From Methylobacterium sp. Leaf123 (GTDB lineage Bacteria > Pseudomonadota > Alphaproteobacteria > Rhizobiales > Beijerinckiaceae), in NCBI RefSeq assembly GCF_001423405.1, contig NZ_LMNS01000010.1, positions 53,981 through 117,980 of the forward strand: DNA of 64,000 bases, read 5' to 3'. The notes under the pieces were generated by a model. That model had not been told where the DNA came from. It saw only the letters and a list, made by a program, of their open reading frames with translations, and did no database searches. Positions 1-10,000 of this stretch are shown here, in pieces (position 1 is the first letter of the stretch; each line of letters starts with the position of its first letter). Made by a program: the position numbers and the translations under genes.

Positions 1-720
1 AAGGACACGACCGGCAAGAAGATCGTGCTGAACGCCAGCTCGGCGGTCGAGTTCGCAACGACGACCGGCCAGACCGCACTGGGCTTTGCCGCCGGCACAG
101 GCACGGCCACGGCCGACAAGTACGGCACCGGCAACACGGCCGCGAGCAACAGCGCCAACTTGACCATCTCGGGCGTGGAGACACGTACGAAGCTGGCCGA
201 GCAGTACAACAGCCTCTTGATCCAGATCACGCAGCTGGCCAAGGATTCGAGCTTCAACGGCATCAATCTGATCAGCAACGGCGACGCTTCGAACAAGCTG
301 CATATCGCCTTCAACGAGCGCGACACCGCCAACCTCGAGGTTCAGGGCCAGGATCTGACGGCCGATGGCCTCAGCCTGACTTCGATCACCGGCAACTCGG
401 GTGCGTCGGTGAACGGGCAGGGCAACTTCCTGCTCGACACGGACATCAAGGGCACGTTGACCAAACTGACCGCAGGCTCCGACACCCTGCGCGCGGCGAG
501 CTCGACCTTCGGCTCGAACCTCTCCGTGGTGCAGAACCGGCAGGACTTCACCAAGCGGCTCGTCAACATCCTCGATACCGGCGCGTCGAACCTGACCAAC
601 GCCGATCTCAACGAGGAGGCGGCCAACTCCCAGGCGCTCTCGACCCGTCAGTCGCTGGGTATCTCGGCGCTCTCGCTTGCCAACCAGGCGCAGCAGGGCA
701 TCCTCCAGCTCCTGCGCTGA
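1..720 (+). CDS. Flagellin, C-terminal part (5' end outside window)
   Basis: The reading frame is open from the first base, so the gene enters the window already in progress and only its last 239 residues are seen. The product is the structural subunit of the flagellar filament. The last ~100 residues form the typical flagellin D0 coiled-coil domain: a heptad-rich stretch with LNTGASNLTNADLNEEAAN-like spacing, followed by an ALSTRQSLGISALSLANQAQQ segment and the terminal ILQLLR. The preceding serine, threonine and glycine-rich part is the variable surface domain. A hairpin terminator follows 55 bases after the stop. The C-terminal domain makes the family assignment firm; which flagellin paralogue it is cannot be told. 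Confidence 0.93.
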   Translation, partial: KDTTGKKIVLNASSAVEFATTTGQTALGFAAGTGTATADKYGTGNTAASNSANLTISGVETRTKLAEQYNSLLIQITQLAKDSSFNGINLISNGDASNKLHIAFNERDTANLEVQGQDLTADGLSLTSITGNSGASVNGQGNFLLDTDIKGTLTKLTAGSDTLRAASSTFGSNLSVVQNRQDFTKRLVNILDTGASNLTNADLNEEAANSQALSTRQSLGISALSLANQAQQGILQLLR

Positions 721-775
721 GGGCGGTTTCCATCCAAGGGGCGGCCGGCGCGGCTGGCCGCCGCGGCGCATTCAG

Positions 776-804
776 GGGCGATCGCGCGAGGCGGTCGCCC
801 TTTT
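776..804 (+). terminator. Intrinsic terminator of the flagellin gene
   Basis: A 10-bp stem (776-785 with 791-800, one G-T wobble) and a 5-base loop are followed directly by TTTT at 801-804. It sits 55 bases downstream of the flagellin stop codon. Confidence 0.8.
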
Positions 805-958
805 GCGTCGTGCGCGCGCCGCGCCCACACCTGCCGCCGACGCATCCCCGCCCCGTGGCGTCCGGGCGAGCGTGTCCATAAATCAGCCGCGTTGTGCGCC
901 GCTTGATCGGTCCCGGCACGCTGTCCGTCGCGTGCCGGCCGGGGACCTCCACCGCTCG

Positions 959-3900
959 ATGAACGCCATCCTGATCAAGCTGTTCGCGACCGCGCTGACC
1001 CTGTCCCAGGTCACGACGCGGCCCGATGCGGTGCGAACCCAGTTCGACCCGGCCAAGGATGGCGCGCAGGTCGTGGCGATCCTGCGCGACGGCTGCGCCC
1101 ATATGCGCAAGTCCTTCGACATCGAGGACATCAACCTCGATGAGCTGATCTCCACCGCCATGGAGGATCCAAGCGCGGTGGCGGGCGACAACGCGCCCAA
1201 GATCCTGCACGGGCTCGATATTGCCGAGCTGAACACGAGCTACAAGCAGTTCTGCAAGGGCGAGAACCCGGCCAATTCCCCCTTCGAGGCGGCGGCGGTG
1301 ATCGCGTTCTACAACAACGCCGTGAAGGATCTGCCCTCGGCCGAGGCCCTGCGCGACATCAAGCTGCCCAGTGCCAGCGTCATCTTGGATTCGGCGGGAA
1401 AACCCTATTCCGAGACCTTCGAGACGCATGGGCGCCGCCTCGTCGTGCCGATCGAGGGCGTGCCCGACCTCGTGCAGAAGGCCTTCGTCGCGGCCGAGGA
1501 CAAGCGCTTCTACCAGCACCACGGCATCGACGAGCGCGGGGTGATCCGCGCCTTCGTCGGCAACCTTGCCTCGCCGGGGCGCCCGGCCGGCGGCTCGACC
1601 ATCACGCAGCAGGTGGTGAAGAACCTCTCGGTCGGCGACGACGTCACCTACGAGCGCAAGATCCGCGAGATGATCGTGGCCTCGCGCCTGGAGCGGCTTC
1701 AGACCAAGCCGCAGATCCTCGGGCTCTACCTCAACGGGATCTATCTCGGCCGCGGCGCCTACGGCATCGAGATGGCGGCGCGGAGCTGGTTCGGAAAATC
1801 GGTCGGCGCGTTGACGCTGCCCGAGGCCGCCCTGCTCGCCGGCCTGCCGAAGGGCCCGAACTATTACAGCCCCGACAAGTACCCGGAGCGGGCGCGGGAG
1901 CGGCGCGCCTACGTGCTCAGCCGGATGAAGGAAGAGGGCACGATCACCGAGGCGCAGATGAATGCGGCGCTGGTCGCCGATCTCGGCATCAAGCCGCCGG
2001 ACGCCGCCCGCCAGGATTCCGGTTTCTACCTCGTCGATCACGTGGCCCGCGAGACGCGCAGCTTCGCCGGGCTCGAAACGCTCACCAACGCGAGCTACAC
2101 CGTGCGGACCACGGTGAATGCCGGCCTGCAAAGCGCGCTCGAAGGGGCCTTGCAGGAGGGGCTGGCGGCCTACGAGCGCGGCACCGGCCGCGCCCGCTAT
2201 GAGGGGCCGGAACTGAACCTGTCCGAGGCGATCAAGCGCATCGAGGCCGCCGCGCCCGCGCCGGCCGCCGAGCCGGCCCCCGCGCCCGAGACGAAGAAGG
2301 GGGCCAGGAAAGGAGCGGACAAGGCGGCCGCGAAGGCGCCGGCCAAATCCACCGTCCAGCCCGCTTGGCAGCGCGCGCTCGTCTCCGCCCGGCCGCCACT
2401 CTACGACGTGCGCTGGCCGCTGGCGGTGGTGCTCCAGACGGGCAAGAACGGCACCAAGGTCGGCCTGCCCGACGGCCGGGTCGCGAGCCTGGAGCCCGGC
2501 CCCGCGCGCGGCAAGCTTCAGCTCTACGACGCGGTTCGGGTGCGCTTGCGCGAGGGCAAGGGCAGCCTTCGCGCCGATTTGCGCGTGCGCCCCACCGTCC
2601 AGGGCGCCGCCATCGTGCTGGAGAACCGCACGGGCAAGATCCTGGCGATGAGCGGGGGCTTCTCCTACCCCCTGAGCCAGCTCAACCGGGTGACCCAGGC
2701 CGTGCGCCAGCCGGGCTCGACCCTGAAGCCGCTGACCTACCTTGCCGCGCTGAATGCGGGCCTCCAGCCCAACACCCTGGTGATGGATTCCGCCGTGACC
2801 CTGCCGCCGATCGGCGGGACCGGCGATTCGTGGTCGCCCAAGAACTACGACGGCGGCGGCTCCGGCGCGACGACGATCCGGCGTGGGCTCGAATTCTCCA
2901 AGAACCTCGTCACCGCCCGCCTGCTTCAGGGCGGCATCGCGGCCAAGGCGCCCGACAGCCTGCAAAGGGTCTGCGACATCGCGCTGGAGGCCCAGCTCTA
3001 TGCCGAGTGCGAGCGCTACTACCCGTTCGTGCTCGGCGCCCAGCCGGTGCGGATGATCGATCTGGCGAGCTTCTATGCGGCCATCGCCAACGAGGGCGCG
3101 CGCCCGAGCGCCTACGCCCTGGAAGCGGTCGAGCGTGACGGAAAACCGGTCTACCGTCATCCCGACAAGGCGCCGGTGCGGATCGGCTCGGCCGACCGGG
3201 TCGCGTTCTACCAGCTCAAGACCATGCTCCAGGGTGTGACCCAGCACGGCACCGCCGCCGCGCTCTCCGGCATCTCGGCCTACGTGGCCGGTAAGACCGG
3301 CACCTCGGAAAACGAGAACGATGCGTGGTTTGCCGGCTTCTCGAACGAGATCACTGTCGTGGTCTGGGCCGGCTACGACAACGCCGACGGCGTGCGCCGC
3401 ACCCTCGGCCGTGGCCAGACCGGCGGCCACGTCTCCGTGCCGATCGCGCGGGCGATCTTCCAGGCGGCCTGGGCCAACGGTGTGCCGCGCACGCCCCTGG
3501 CGCCGCCCTCTCCGGAGACGAAGGCACTGATCGCCGACCTGCCGATCGAGCCGAGGAGCGGCCAGCGCGTCGCGAGTGGCGGCTTCATCGAGCATTTCCG
3601 CCTCAAGGGCGGCCAAGTCGCCGACACGCAATACGCGCTGGTGCCCCGCGACACGCTTTACGCCATGCGTCCCGACGCCGAGGACGGCGATTACGGCAAT
3701 GCCGAAGACGGGGCGGATGTAGCCGGCGACCTCTTCGGCAACCTGCCGGGCGGGCGCCGGACCACCGAAGACCCCTTCACGCAGCGCCGCAGCGCCGAGA
3801 CGGACTCCGACCGGACGGCCGACCCGTGGGGCCTGCGCCGCGATCGCCGGGAGGAGCCGCAGGCCTGGCCCGGCCGCGACCGCTACGGGCAGGTCAACCC

Positions 3901-4000
3901 GGTGCCGTTCGGCTCGCCCTTCGACGACGAGGGCGACACCCGCACGCGCCAGCGCCGCCGCGATCCCGACTATTTGTTCGGCGACGACCCGGGCTACTGA
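959..4000 (+). CDS. Class A penicillin-binding protein (PBP1A-like, bifunctional)
   Basis: This 1013-residue protein polymerises and cross-links peptidoglycan in the periplasm. An N-terminal hydrophobic anchor (MNAILIKLFATALTLSQV) is followed by an unusual ~110-residue acidic, helical stretch before the enzyme domains. The glycosyltransferase-51 domain shows EDKRFYQHHG near residue 180 and GGSTITQQ about 40 residues later. The transpeptidase domain shows Ser587 in GSTLKP, the SKN motif at residue 647 and KTGTS at residue 779. An alanine, lysine and proline-rich insert (about residues 430-465) separates the domains, and the last ~130 residues are a charged, arginine- and aspartate-rich tail. 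A frame extends upstream to 677 but has no good start; ATG 959 begins the anchor. Confidence 0.9.
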   Translation: MNAILIKLFATALTLSQVTTRPDAVRTQFDPAKDGAQVVAILRDGCAHMRKSFDIEDINLDELISTAMEDPSAVAGDNAPKILHGLDIAELNTSYKQFCKGENPANSPFEAAAVIAFYNNAVKDLPSAEALRDIKLPSASVILDSAGKPYSETFETHGRRLVVPIEGVPDLVQKAFVAAEDKRFYQHHGIDERGVIRAFVGNLASPGRPAGGSTITQQVVKNLSVGDDVTYERKIREMIVASRLERLQTKPQILGLYLNGIYLGRGAYGIEMAARSWFGKSVGALTLPEAALLAGLPKGPNYYSPDKYPERARERRAYVLSRMKEEGTITEAQMNAALVADLGIKPPDAARQDSGFYLVDHVARETRSFAGLETLTNASYTVRTTVNAGLQSALEGALQEGLAAYERGTGRARYEGPELNLSEAIKRIEAAAPAPAAEPAPAPETKKGARKGADKAAAKAPAKSTVQPAWQRALVSARPPLYDVRWPLAVVLQTGKNGTKVGLPDGRVASLEPGPARGKLQLYDAVRVRLREGKGSLRADLRVRPTVQGAAIVLENRTGKILAMSGGFSYPLSQLNRVTQAVRQPGSTLKPLTYLAALNAGLQPNTLVMDSAVTLPPIGGTGDSWSPKNYDGGGSGATTIRRGLEFSKNLVTARLLQGGIAAKAPDSLQRVCDIALEAQLYAECERYYPFVLGAQPVRMIDLASFYAAIANEGARPSAYALEAVERDGKPVYRHPDKAPVRIGSADRVAFYQLKTMLQGVTQHGTAAALSGISAYVAGKTGTSENENDAWFAGFSNEITVVVWAGYDNADGVRRTLGRGQTGGHVSVPIARAIFQAAWANGVPRTPLAPPSPETKALIADLPIEPRSGQRVASGGFIEHFRLKGGQVADTQYALVPRDTLYAMRPDAEDGDYGNAEDGADVAGDLFGNLPGGRRTTEDPFTQRRSAETDSDRTADPWGLRRDRREEPQAWPGRDRYGQVNPVPFGSPFDDEGDTRTRQRRRDPDYLFGDDPGY

Positions 4001-4058
4001 GCTGACGCCCTTTGGCGCCCTCTGACGCCTTCCCTCATCGACTCCTTCGAGGTCCGCT

Positions 4059-5132
4059 TTGCCCAGGCAGTTTCCGGCCGTCCTTGTCGTCGCGCTCGCG
4101 CTGGCCGTGCCCGCCCAGGCGCAAGAGGCGGCGAAGGATCTCCCCAAGGATCCCCCGAAGCCCGCTGCCCTGGTCTCCGACCGGGTCAAGGACGTGCCGG
4201 CTCTGACGCCCGGCGACGCCGCCAGCCTCAAGCCCGGCACGGTGCTGTTCAGCGACCACCGCGAGGCCGCTTCGACCAATCCGGAGAGCGGGTTGATCGC
4301 CTTCGACGCGTGGCGGAAGGCGCGGGCCGCGGAGGCCGCGGCTCTGAGCCCCTGGCCCGGCTACACCGAGCCCGACTACACCCAGACGGTGAACGGCGTC
4401 GCCAAGCCGCGCCACGAGACCCTGAAGGTCTACGTCGCGGAAGGCCGCTTCGTCGTCGCCAAGCCGCCCTCCGCCATCGATCTGTCGGCCTTCGCCAATC
4501 TCGACTTCCTGGCCAAGATGGACCCGGTGATCCGCCACAAGCGGCTCGAACCGGCGGAGGTGACGCCGACCAAGGACCCGGCCGCCGCCTTCGCCAAGCG
4601 CCCCGACCGGCCCTGGTGCGGAGCGGGCGGCGTGTGCATCGAGTCGCGCTACGATCTCGAAGGCAAGCTGCCGCTCGGCGTGAAGCTCGCCAATAAGCTC
4701 GAACTCGGCAGCTCGAAGAAGGTCGCAGAGTTCGTCTCGTTCCAGAGCGAGTTGCGGGTGCTGCCGCCGGCCGAGGCCGCGGGGCTCGCGGCACTCACGA
4801 AGATCGACACGCCCGTGGCGGGCGGCCTCGAACAGACGATCTTCTGGGTCAACCAGATCCTGCGCTTCGGCAAGTTCCTGGCCGTGATGCAGCCGTCCCC
4901 GGATGATCCGAACCGGACCGTGGTGACGACCTACATGGCGCTGGCGATCAAGGCCGACGTGCTGGAGCGCAAGCAGGAATATGCCCGCGTGCCGGTGCTC
5001 AAGAACCTGCTGCCGGTGCAGGTGCTGATGGGCAATTCCTCGTTCAACACCGGCACCTCGATCAGCGCCGGTGTGCCGACCTACGCCCGCAACCGCATCG
5101 TCGCCTTCGCCGACGCCCTGGCGAAACGGTGA
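4059..5132 (+). CDS. Exported protein of unknown function
   Basis: A 357-residue protein with a clear signal peptide (PRQFPAVLVVALALAVPAQA, cleavage before QEA) and no other membrane segment, so probably periplasmic. The start is a TTG at 4059, chosen because it places the signal peptide at the N-terminus; no ATG is available there. A lysine/proline/aspartate-rich linker follows the signal. A central WCGAGGVC segment carries two cysteines three residues apart from a glycine turn and could form a disulfide or bind metal. It lies 58 bases after the PBP gene and may be co-transcribed. I do not recognise the family. Confidence 0.75.
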   Translation: MPRQFPAVLVVALALAVPAQAQEAAKDLPKDPPKPAALVSDRVKDVPALTPGDAASLKPGTVLFSDHREAASTNPESGLIAFDAWRKARAAEAAALSPWPGYTEPDYTQTVNGVAKPRHETLKVYVAEGRFVVAKPPSAIDLSAFANLDFLAKMDPVIRHKRLEPAEVTPTKDPAAAFAKRPDRPWCGAGGVCIESRYDLEGKLPLGVKLANKLELGSSKKVAEFVSFQSELRVLPPAEAAGLAALTKIDTPVAGGLEQTIFWVNQILRFGKFLAVMQPSPDDPNRTVVTTYMALAIKADVLERKQEYARVPVLKNLLPVQVLMGNSSFNTGTSISAGVPTYARNRIVAFADALAKR

Positions 5133-5224
5133 CGCACCTCCGCGCGTGTCACCCGTTTCTCACAAAAGTGTGAGCAGGAGGGGATCTGTAACCGGAAGGG
5201 CACAGACAGGCGCTGGTATATTGG

Positions 5225-5297
5225 ATAATGTACAGCGACTCGTTCCTGAGACCGCGAGTTACCTCAGCCGGCGCGCCCCATAGGCGCGCCGCTTTTT
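5225..5297 (+). ncRNA. Candidate small RNA ending in a strong intrinsic terminator
   Basis: Between the exported-protein gene (stop 5132) and the decayed porin fragment there is no credible coding frame. A compact 70-base stretch ends in a perfect 9-bp GC stem and T-run. A GATAAT-like box (5224-5229) lies just upstream, preceded by a TGGTATATTGG word. The terminator is 137 bases from the nearest stop codon, which is far for an ordinary 3' end. The segment just before the stem (GAGTTACCTCAGCCGG) looks like an unpaired seed region. An ordinary gene terminator with a long 3' UTR is the alternative. Confidence 0.35.
5269..5297 (+). terminator. Intrinsic terminator
   Basis: A perfect 9-bp stem (5269-5277 with 5283-5291), a 5-base loop, then C and five Ts (5293-5297). 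Confidence 0.85.
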
Positions 5298-5379
5298 GTT
5301 GCGCTGGTCCCTTCCTGTTGGCGGGTGCAACCTGACGCTTGGCTTGGCGTATCGCTGGAACAGGGCGCCATGCCCTGCC

Positions 5380-5583
5380 TCACAGGCTCCCCGGCCCCCG
5401 GGCGAAGCCGGCGAGCGTGAACAGGTCCACCGAGAGCTTGGCGCCGACCACGAAGGCGTCGGGAATGTTCTTCGGGTCGTACGGAAACCGCATCTGGTCT
5501 GGGTTGACGATGTATCGCAGGTTCGGCGTCAGCCGGATCGCGGGCGAGACTTGAACGCCGTCAATCAGCTCCATCATGATCTG
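5380..5583 (-). pseudogene. OprB-type carbohydrate porin, C-terminal fragment
   Basis: On the minus strand about 66 codons encode the last strands of a carbohydrate-selective porin: a segment reading LTPNLRYIVNPDQMRF, then DAFVVGAKLSVDLF, matching the closing beta strands of OprB proteins. The frame is stopped immediately upstream (TAG at 5584-5586) and no N-terminal or barrel portion exists nearby, so about 85% of the gene is gone. It is flanked by remnants of a fructose PTS, so it was presumably the outer-membrane entry porin of that operon. Confidence 0.65.
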
Positions 5584-5870
5584 CTACGTCGGAAGGGTGC
5601 GGAACAGCCCGAGCGAGGCTTGCGCCGCCTCGATGTTGCCCAGCGCCAGCGGGTCGGCCGCGGCGAAGGGGATCGCGTCCTCGGTGATGAAGGCCGCGCC
5701 GAGCACGGCCGCCGCCCGGCACCGTAGGCGCCGCCGATGCAGCCGGCGGCGGTCAGCAGCCCGGCGGCCTCGCGGATCGCGGCCTCCTTGCTCGCCGGGG
5801 CGGCGCCGAGGCGGACCAGCCGCCGCGGACCCGTGCGCGGGGGCGAAAATGTCGGCGTCAGCGCGAGCAT
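5584..5870 (-). pseudogene. Fructose PTS remnants (FruB EIIA start fused out of frame to FruA EIIC piece)
   Basis: Reading from 5870 on the minus strand, MLALT is followed by an EIIA-like N-terminus (VRLGAAPASKEAAIREAAGLL, then AGCIGGAYGA), as in the fused EIIA-HPr-EI protein FruB. In a second frame the same strand reads ITEDAIPFAAADPL, a signature of the membrane EIIC part of fructose permeases (FruA). The two pieces are in different frames, separated by deletions that removed nearly all of both genes. With the porin fragment and the broken LacI gene this marks a dead fructose-uptake operon. Confidence 0.6.
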
Positions 5871-5960
5871 AGCGTGCTCTCCTCAATCCGGGGCGCCCCG
5901 GATGGCTTGGCCGGGTGCGTCGGTGATCGGCGGCGCTTGGGCCTGACCTGTTGTGCTGCA

Positions 5961-5974
5961 TGGAAACGTTTCCA
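5961..5974. promoter_or_regulatory. LacI-family operator 1
   Basis: A perfect 14-bp palindrome, TGGAAACGTTTCCA, in the intergenic region between the divergent fructose-PTS remnant and the lacI-type pseudogene. The central CG with flanking AAA/TTT is the classic LacI/GalR-family operator form. Confidence 0.75.
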
Positions 5975-6061
5975 CAACTCCCATCACGCGTCGGCCTGCA
6001 TCAAAGTGCAAGCTGACGCTTGCTCGCCTTCTGACGCGAGGGCAGAAACGGTTCATGCCGA

Positions 6062-6077
6062 TGAAAACGTTTCCCAT
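6062..6077. promoter_or_regulatory. LacI-family operator 2
   Basis: TGAAAACGTTTCCCA (within 6062-6076) shares the AAACGTTTC core with operator 1, about 100 bases away. It lies immediately upstream of the broken regulator's ATG at 6081. The pair suggests former looping or autoregulation. Confidence 0.65.
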
Positions 6078-6080
6078 GCG

Positions 6081-7060
6081 ATGAGCGTCGGAATCCGCGA
6101 CGTGGCCCGCGTGGCGGGTGTCTCGACGGCGACGGTATCGCGTGCGCTCGGGCGGGGGCCGGTGAGCGAGGCCGTGCGCGAACAGGTCGAGGCGGCGGTG
6201 CGGGCCACCGGCTACCGGCCGAACCTTTCGGCCCGGCGCCTGCGCTCGAAGGCGGCGCAGACCATCGGCCTGATCGTCGCCGACATCCGCAACCCGTTCT
6301 TCACGGCGGTGAGCCGCGCGGTGGAGGATGCGGCCTACGCCGCCGGGATGCGGGTGATCCTGTGCAACACCGACGAGGATCCGGCCCGCGAGGCGATGAC
6401 CTCCGCCTGATGGAGGAGGAGCGCGTCACCGGCGTGATCTTCGCGCCCACCCGTATCACGGCGGAGGGGCTGAAGGCGGACAGCCTGTCCTTCCCCACGG
6501 TCTTCATCGACCGCTCGGGGCCGCCCGGCGCCCATGATAGCGTGGTGCTCGACAACGCCGCCGCTTCGTCCCTGGTCGATCACCTCGTGGCGCAGGGCTT
6601 CCAGCGCATCGGTGGCCTGTTCGGCTCCACCAGCACGACCGCGTAGGAGCGTCAGGCGGGCTATGCCGCAGCCATGGCCCGCTACGACCTCGCGCCGCTC
6701 GCCCGCACCGTGGCGCCGAACGCGGCGGCCACGGAAGCGGAGGCGGCGCGCTGGCTGTCACAGCCCGACCGGCCCGAGGCGCTGATCCTCTCCAACGGCC
6801 TGATGTTGATGGGGGCGGTGCGCGCGGCCCGGACCCTCGGGCTCGCCGTGCCGAACGATCTCGCACTCGCGGGCTTCGACAATGAGCCCTGGACCGATCT
6901 GGTCGAGCCCGGCCTGACCGTGATCGAGCAGCCGGTCGCCGAGATCGGTGCCCAGGCGATGCGCCTTCTGTTCGAGCGCATCGCGCATCCGAGCCAGCCG
7001 GTGCGCAAGGTGACGCTGAGCGGGCGGGCGATGCTGCGGGGCTCGACGCGGCGGGGGTGA
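6081..7060 (+). pseudogene. LacI-family transcriptional regulator, broken by frameshift and nonsense codon
   Basis: The start ATG 6081 opens a good helix-turn-helix (IRDVARVAGVSTATVSRAL) and hinge, followed by the start of the periplasmic-binding-like domain (TIGLIVADIRNPFF). Around 6395-6400 the frame shifts: the first frame stops at 6410, while the correct continuation (LRLMEEERVTGVIFAP) is in another frame. A second lesion is an in-frame TAG at 6644-6646, after which the protein resumes (ERQAGYAAAM) and runs to 7060 with the usual NGLMLMGAVRAARTLG and AGFDNEPW motifs. Two independent lesions make a sequencing error unlikely. It probably once controlled the adjacent fructose operon. Confidence 0.85.
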
Positions 7061-7077
7061 GGGGCACGGACGCCCCT

Positions 7078-10000
7078 TTACGCTCCGGCGTGGGAATGCG
7101 CCTGCGCGGCGGCCACCCGGTCCGAGGCTTCCGAATGCAAGGCGGGCTGGCGGCGCGAGAAGGTGAGGATCAGCACCGGCAGCACGAGCAGGATCAGCAG
7201 GGGGGCCAGCGCCATGCCGCCCACCACCACCAGCGCCAGGGGCTTCTGCACCTGCGAGCCGACGCCGGTGGAGAAGGCGGCGGGCAGCAGGCCGACGCCG
7301 GCCACGACGCAGGTCATCACCACGGGGCGCATCTGCGTGTAGCAGGTGCGCAGCATCGCCGGCACGCGCTGCACGCCCGCGGCCAGCAGGTCGTTGTAGA
7401 ACGACAGCACGATGATGCCGTCCATCACCGCGATGCCGAGCAGCGCGATGAAGCCGATCGCCGCCGAGACACTGAACGAGGTGCCGGTGAGCGAGAGCGC
7501 CAGGATGCCGCCGGCCATCGCCATCGGGATCACGCTGAGCGCAAGCAGCGAATCGGTCACCGACGAGAAGTTCATGAACAGCAGGATCGCGATGATGCCG
7601 ACCGCGATCGGCACGGTCACGGAGAGGCGGGCAATCGCGCCCTTCATGTTGTTGAACTCGCCGACCAGCTCCAGCCGGTAGCCCGGCGGCAGCTTCACCT
7701 CGTTGGCGACGCGGGCGCGCGCCTCCTCGATGGTGCTGCCGAGATCGCGCCCGCGCACGGAGAACTTCACTGGCAGATAGCGCTCCTGCGCCTCGCGGTA
7801 GATGTAGGCGGGGCCGGAGACGAGTTCGACCCGCGCCACCGCACTCAAGGGAAACTGCACGGGCGCGCCGTTGGCCGGGCTCTGGCCGGCGATGCGCAGG
7901 TTGGCGATCGCCTCGATGCTCTGGCGGAATTGCGGCGCGAGCCGCACCATGATCGGGTAGTGCCGCTCGGAGCCGGGATCGTAGAGGTCGCCGGCCGAGT
8001 CGCCGCCGATGGCGGTGCGCACCGTGGTGTTGATGTCGCCGGGCGTCAGGCCGTAGCGGGCAGCCCGCACCCGGTCCACGTCGATCTCGATGGTCGGCTG
8101 GCCGAGCGACTGGAACACTGCCAGATCCTCGACGCCGCGAACCGTGGAGAGCACCCTCATCACGCTTCTCGCGCTGTCGGTGAGCTTTTGCAGGTCGTTG
8201 CCGAAGATCTTGAACGAGTTCTCGCCCTTGATGCCGGACACCGCCTCGGCGACGTTGTCCTGAAGGTATTGCGACAGGTTGAAATCGACGCCGGGGAAGG
8301 CCGCCTGGAGCTTGTGCAGCATCTCCTCGGTGAGCTTCTCCTTGTCCACGCCGGGGCGCCATTGTTCGAGCGGCTTCATCGGCGCGAAGAACTCGGCGTT
8401 GAAGAAGCCGGCCGCGTCGGTGCCGTCATCCGGGCGCCCGTGCTGAGAGACCACGCGCTCGACCTCCGGGATCTGAGCGATGATCTTGCGCATCTCGTTG
8501 ACGTAGCCGTTGCTCTCACTCAGCGAGATCGTCGCCGGCATGGTGGCGCGGACCCAGAGATTGCCCTCCTCCAGCTTCGGCAGGAATTCCGAGCCGAGGT
8601 TGCGTGCGGCCAGCCCGACGCCGACCGCGATCAGCGCGACGCAGGCCACCGTAACGAGCCGGGCGCCGAGCGCGGCGCGCACCGCCGGGCGGTACATCCG
8701 GTCGAGGGCGCGCACGAGGATCGTCTCCTTCTCCTCGATATGGGCGGGGAGGAGGTAGGCGGCGAGCGCGGGCGTCACCGTGAAGGTGGCGATGAGGCCG
8801 CCGAGCAGGGCGTAGGCGTAGGTCGTCGCCATCGGCCCGAAGATGTGGCCCTCGACGCCGGTGAGCGTGAACAGCGGCAGGAAGCCCGTCACGATGATCG
8901 CCGCGGCAAAGAAGATCGAGCGGCTGACATCGCCGGCCGCGAGCGCGATGCGCCCGGATTTCGCGTCGAGCCCCGGCGGCGGGTAGCCGGGGATGCCGTG
9001 GCCCGACAGGCGCCGGAAGATCGCCTCGACCATGATGACGGTGCCATCGACGATGAGACCGAAATCGAGCGCGCCGACCGAGAGCAGGTTGGCGGATTCA
9101 TCGCGCGCCACGAGGATGACGACGGCGAAGAACAGGGCGAACGGGATCGTCGCCACGACGATGAGCGCCGAGCGCAGGTTGCCGAGGAACAGCCACTGGA
9201 TCGCGAGGATCAGCAGGATGCCCACCACCATGTTGTGCAGGACGGTGTGAGTGGTGACCGCGATGAGGTCGGCGCGGTCGTAGATGCGCTCGATCTTGAC
9301 GCCCGGCGGCAGGAGGCCGGCGGCCTCGATCTTGGCGACCTCCACCTTCACGGCTTCGATCGAGGGCGTGCTCTTCTCGCCGCGGCGCATCAGGACGATG
9401 CCCTGGACGATGTCGTCCTCGTCGTTCATCCCGGCGATGCCGAGCCGCGGCTGGTGGCCGATGGTGACGGTGGCCACGTCCTTGACCAGCACCGGCGCGC
9501 CGCCGACCTGGGTCAACACCGTGCCGTTGATGTCGTCGATGTCGCGGATCAGGCCGACTGCGCGCACCACCGCCGACTGGCCGCCGATGGCGACGCGGTT
9601 GCCGCCGACATTGAGGTTGCTGTCGTTGAGGGTCTTGACCACGTTGGCGAGGGAGAGGCCGTAGGCCATCAGCCGGTCGAGATCGACCGAGAGCTCGATG
9701 GTCTTGGTCTTGCCGCCCCAGCCGATGGCGTCGATCACGCCGGGCACCGCGCGGAAGCGCTTCTTCAGCACCCATTCCTGGAGCGTGCGCAGGTCGAGCA
9801 CGCTGTAGCCCGGCGGCGCCGTGAGCTTGTAGCGGAAGATCTCACCGATCGGGCTGATCGGCGAGATGGTGGGCTTGGCACCGGCCGGCAGCGGATCGAG
9901 CTGCTGCAGGCGGTTCAAGACCTGCTGCTCGGCCTGGAGATAGTCGAACTCGAAGCCGAATTGCAGCTTCACGTCGGACAGGCCGTAGAGCGAGATGGTG

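Noticed and set aside
608..4279. A 1223-codon open frame on the minus strand opposite the penicillin-binding protein
   Set aside because: Antisense shadow of a GC-rich gene; translation is low-complexity R/G/A/H-rich with no family motifs, while the plus strand has all PBP motifs.
5213..5224. CTGGTATATTGG, resembling the oxalate-regulon half site
   Set aside because: Only one half matches and it is 30 kb from the oxalate genes; likely part of a promoter-like AT stretch or chance.
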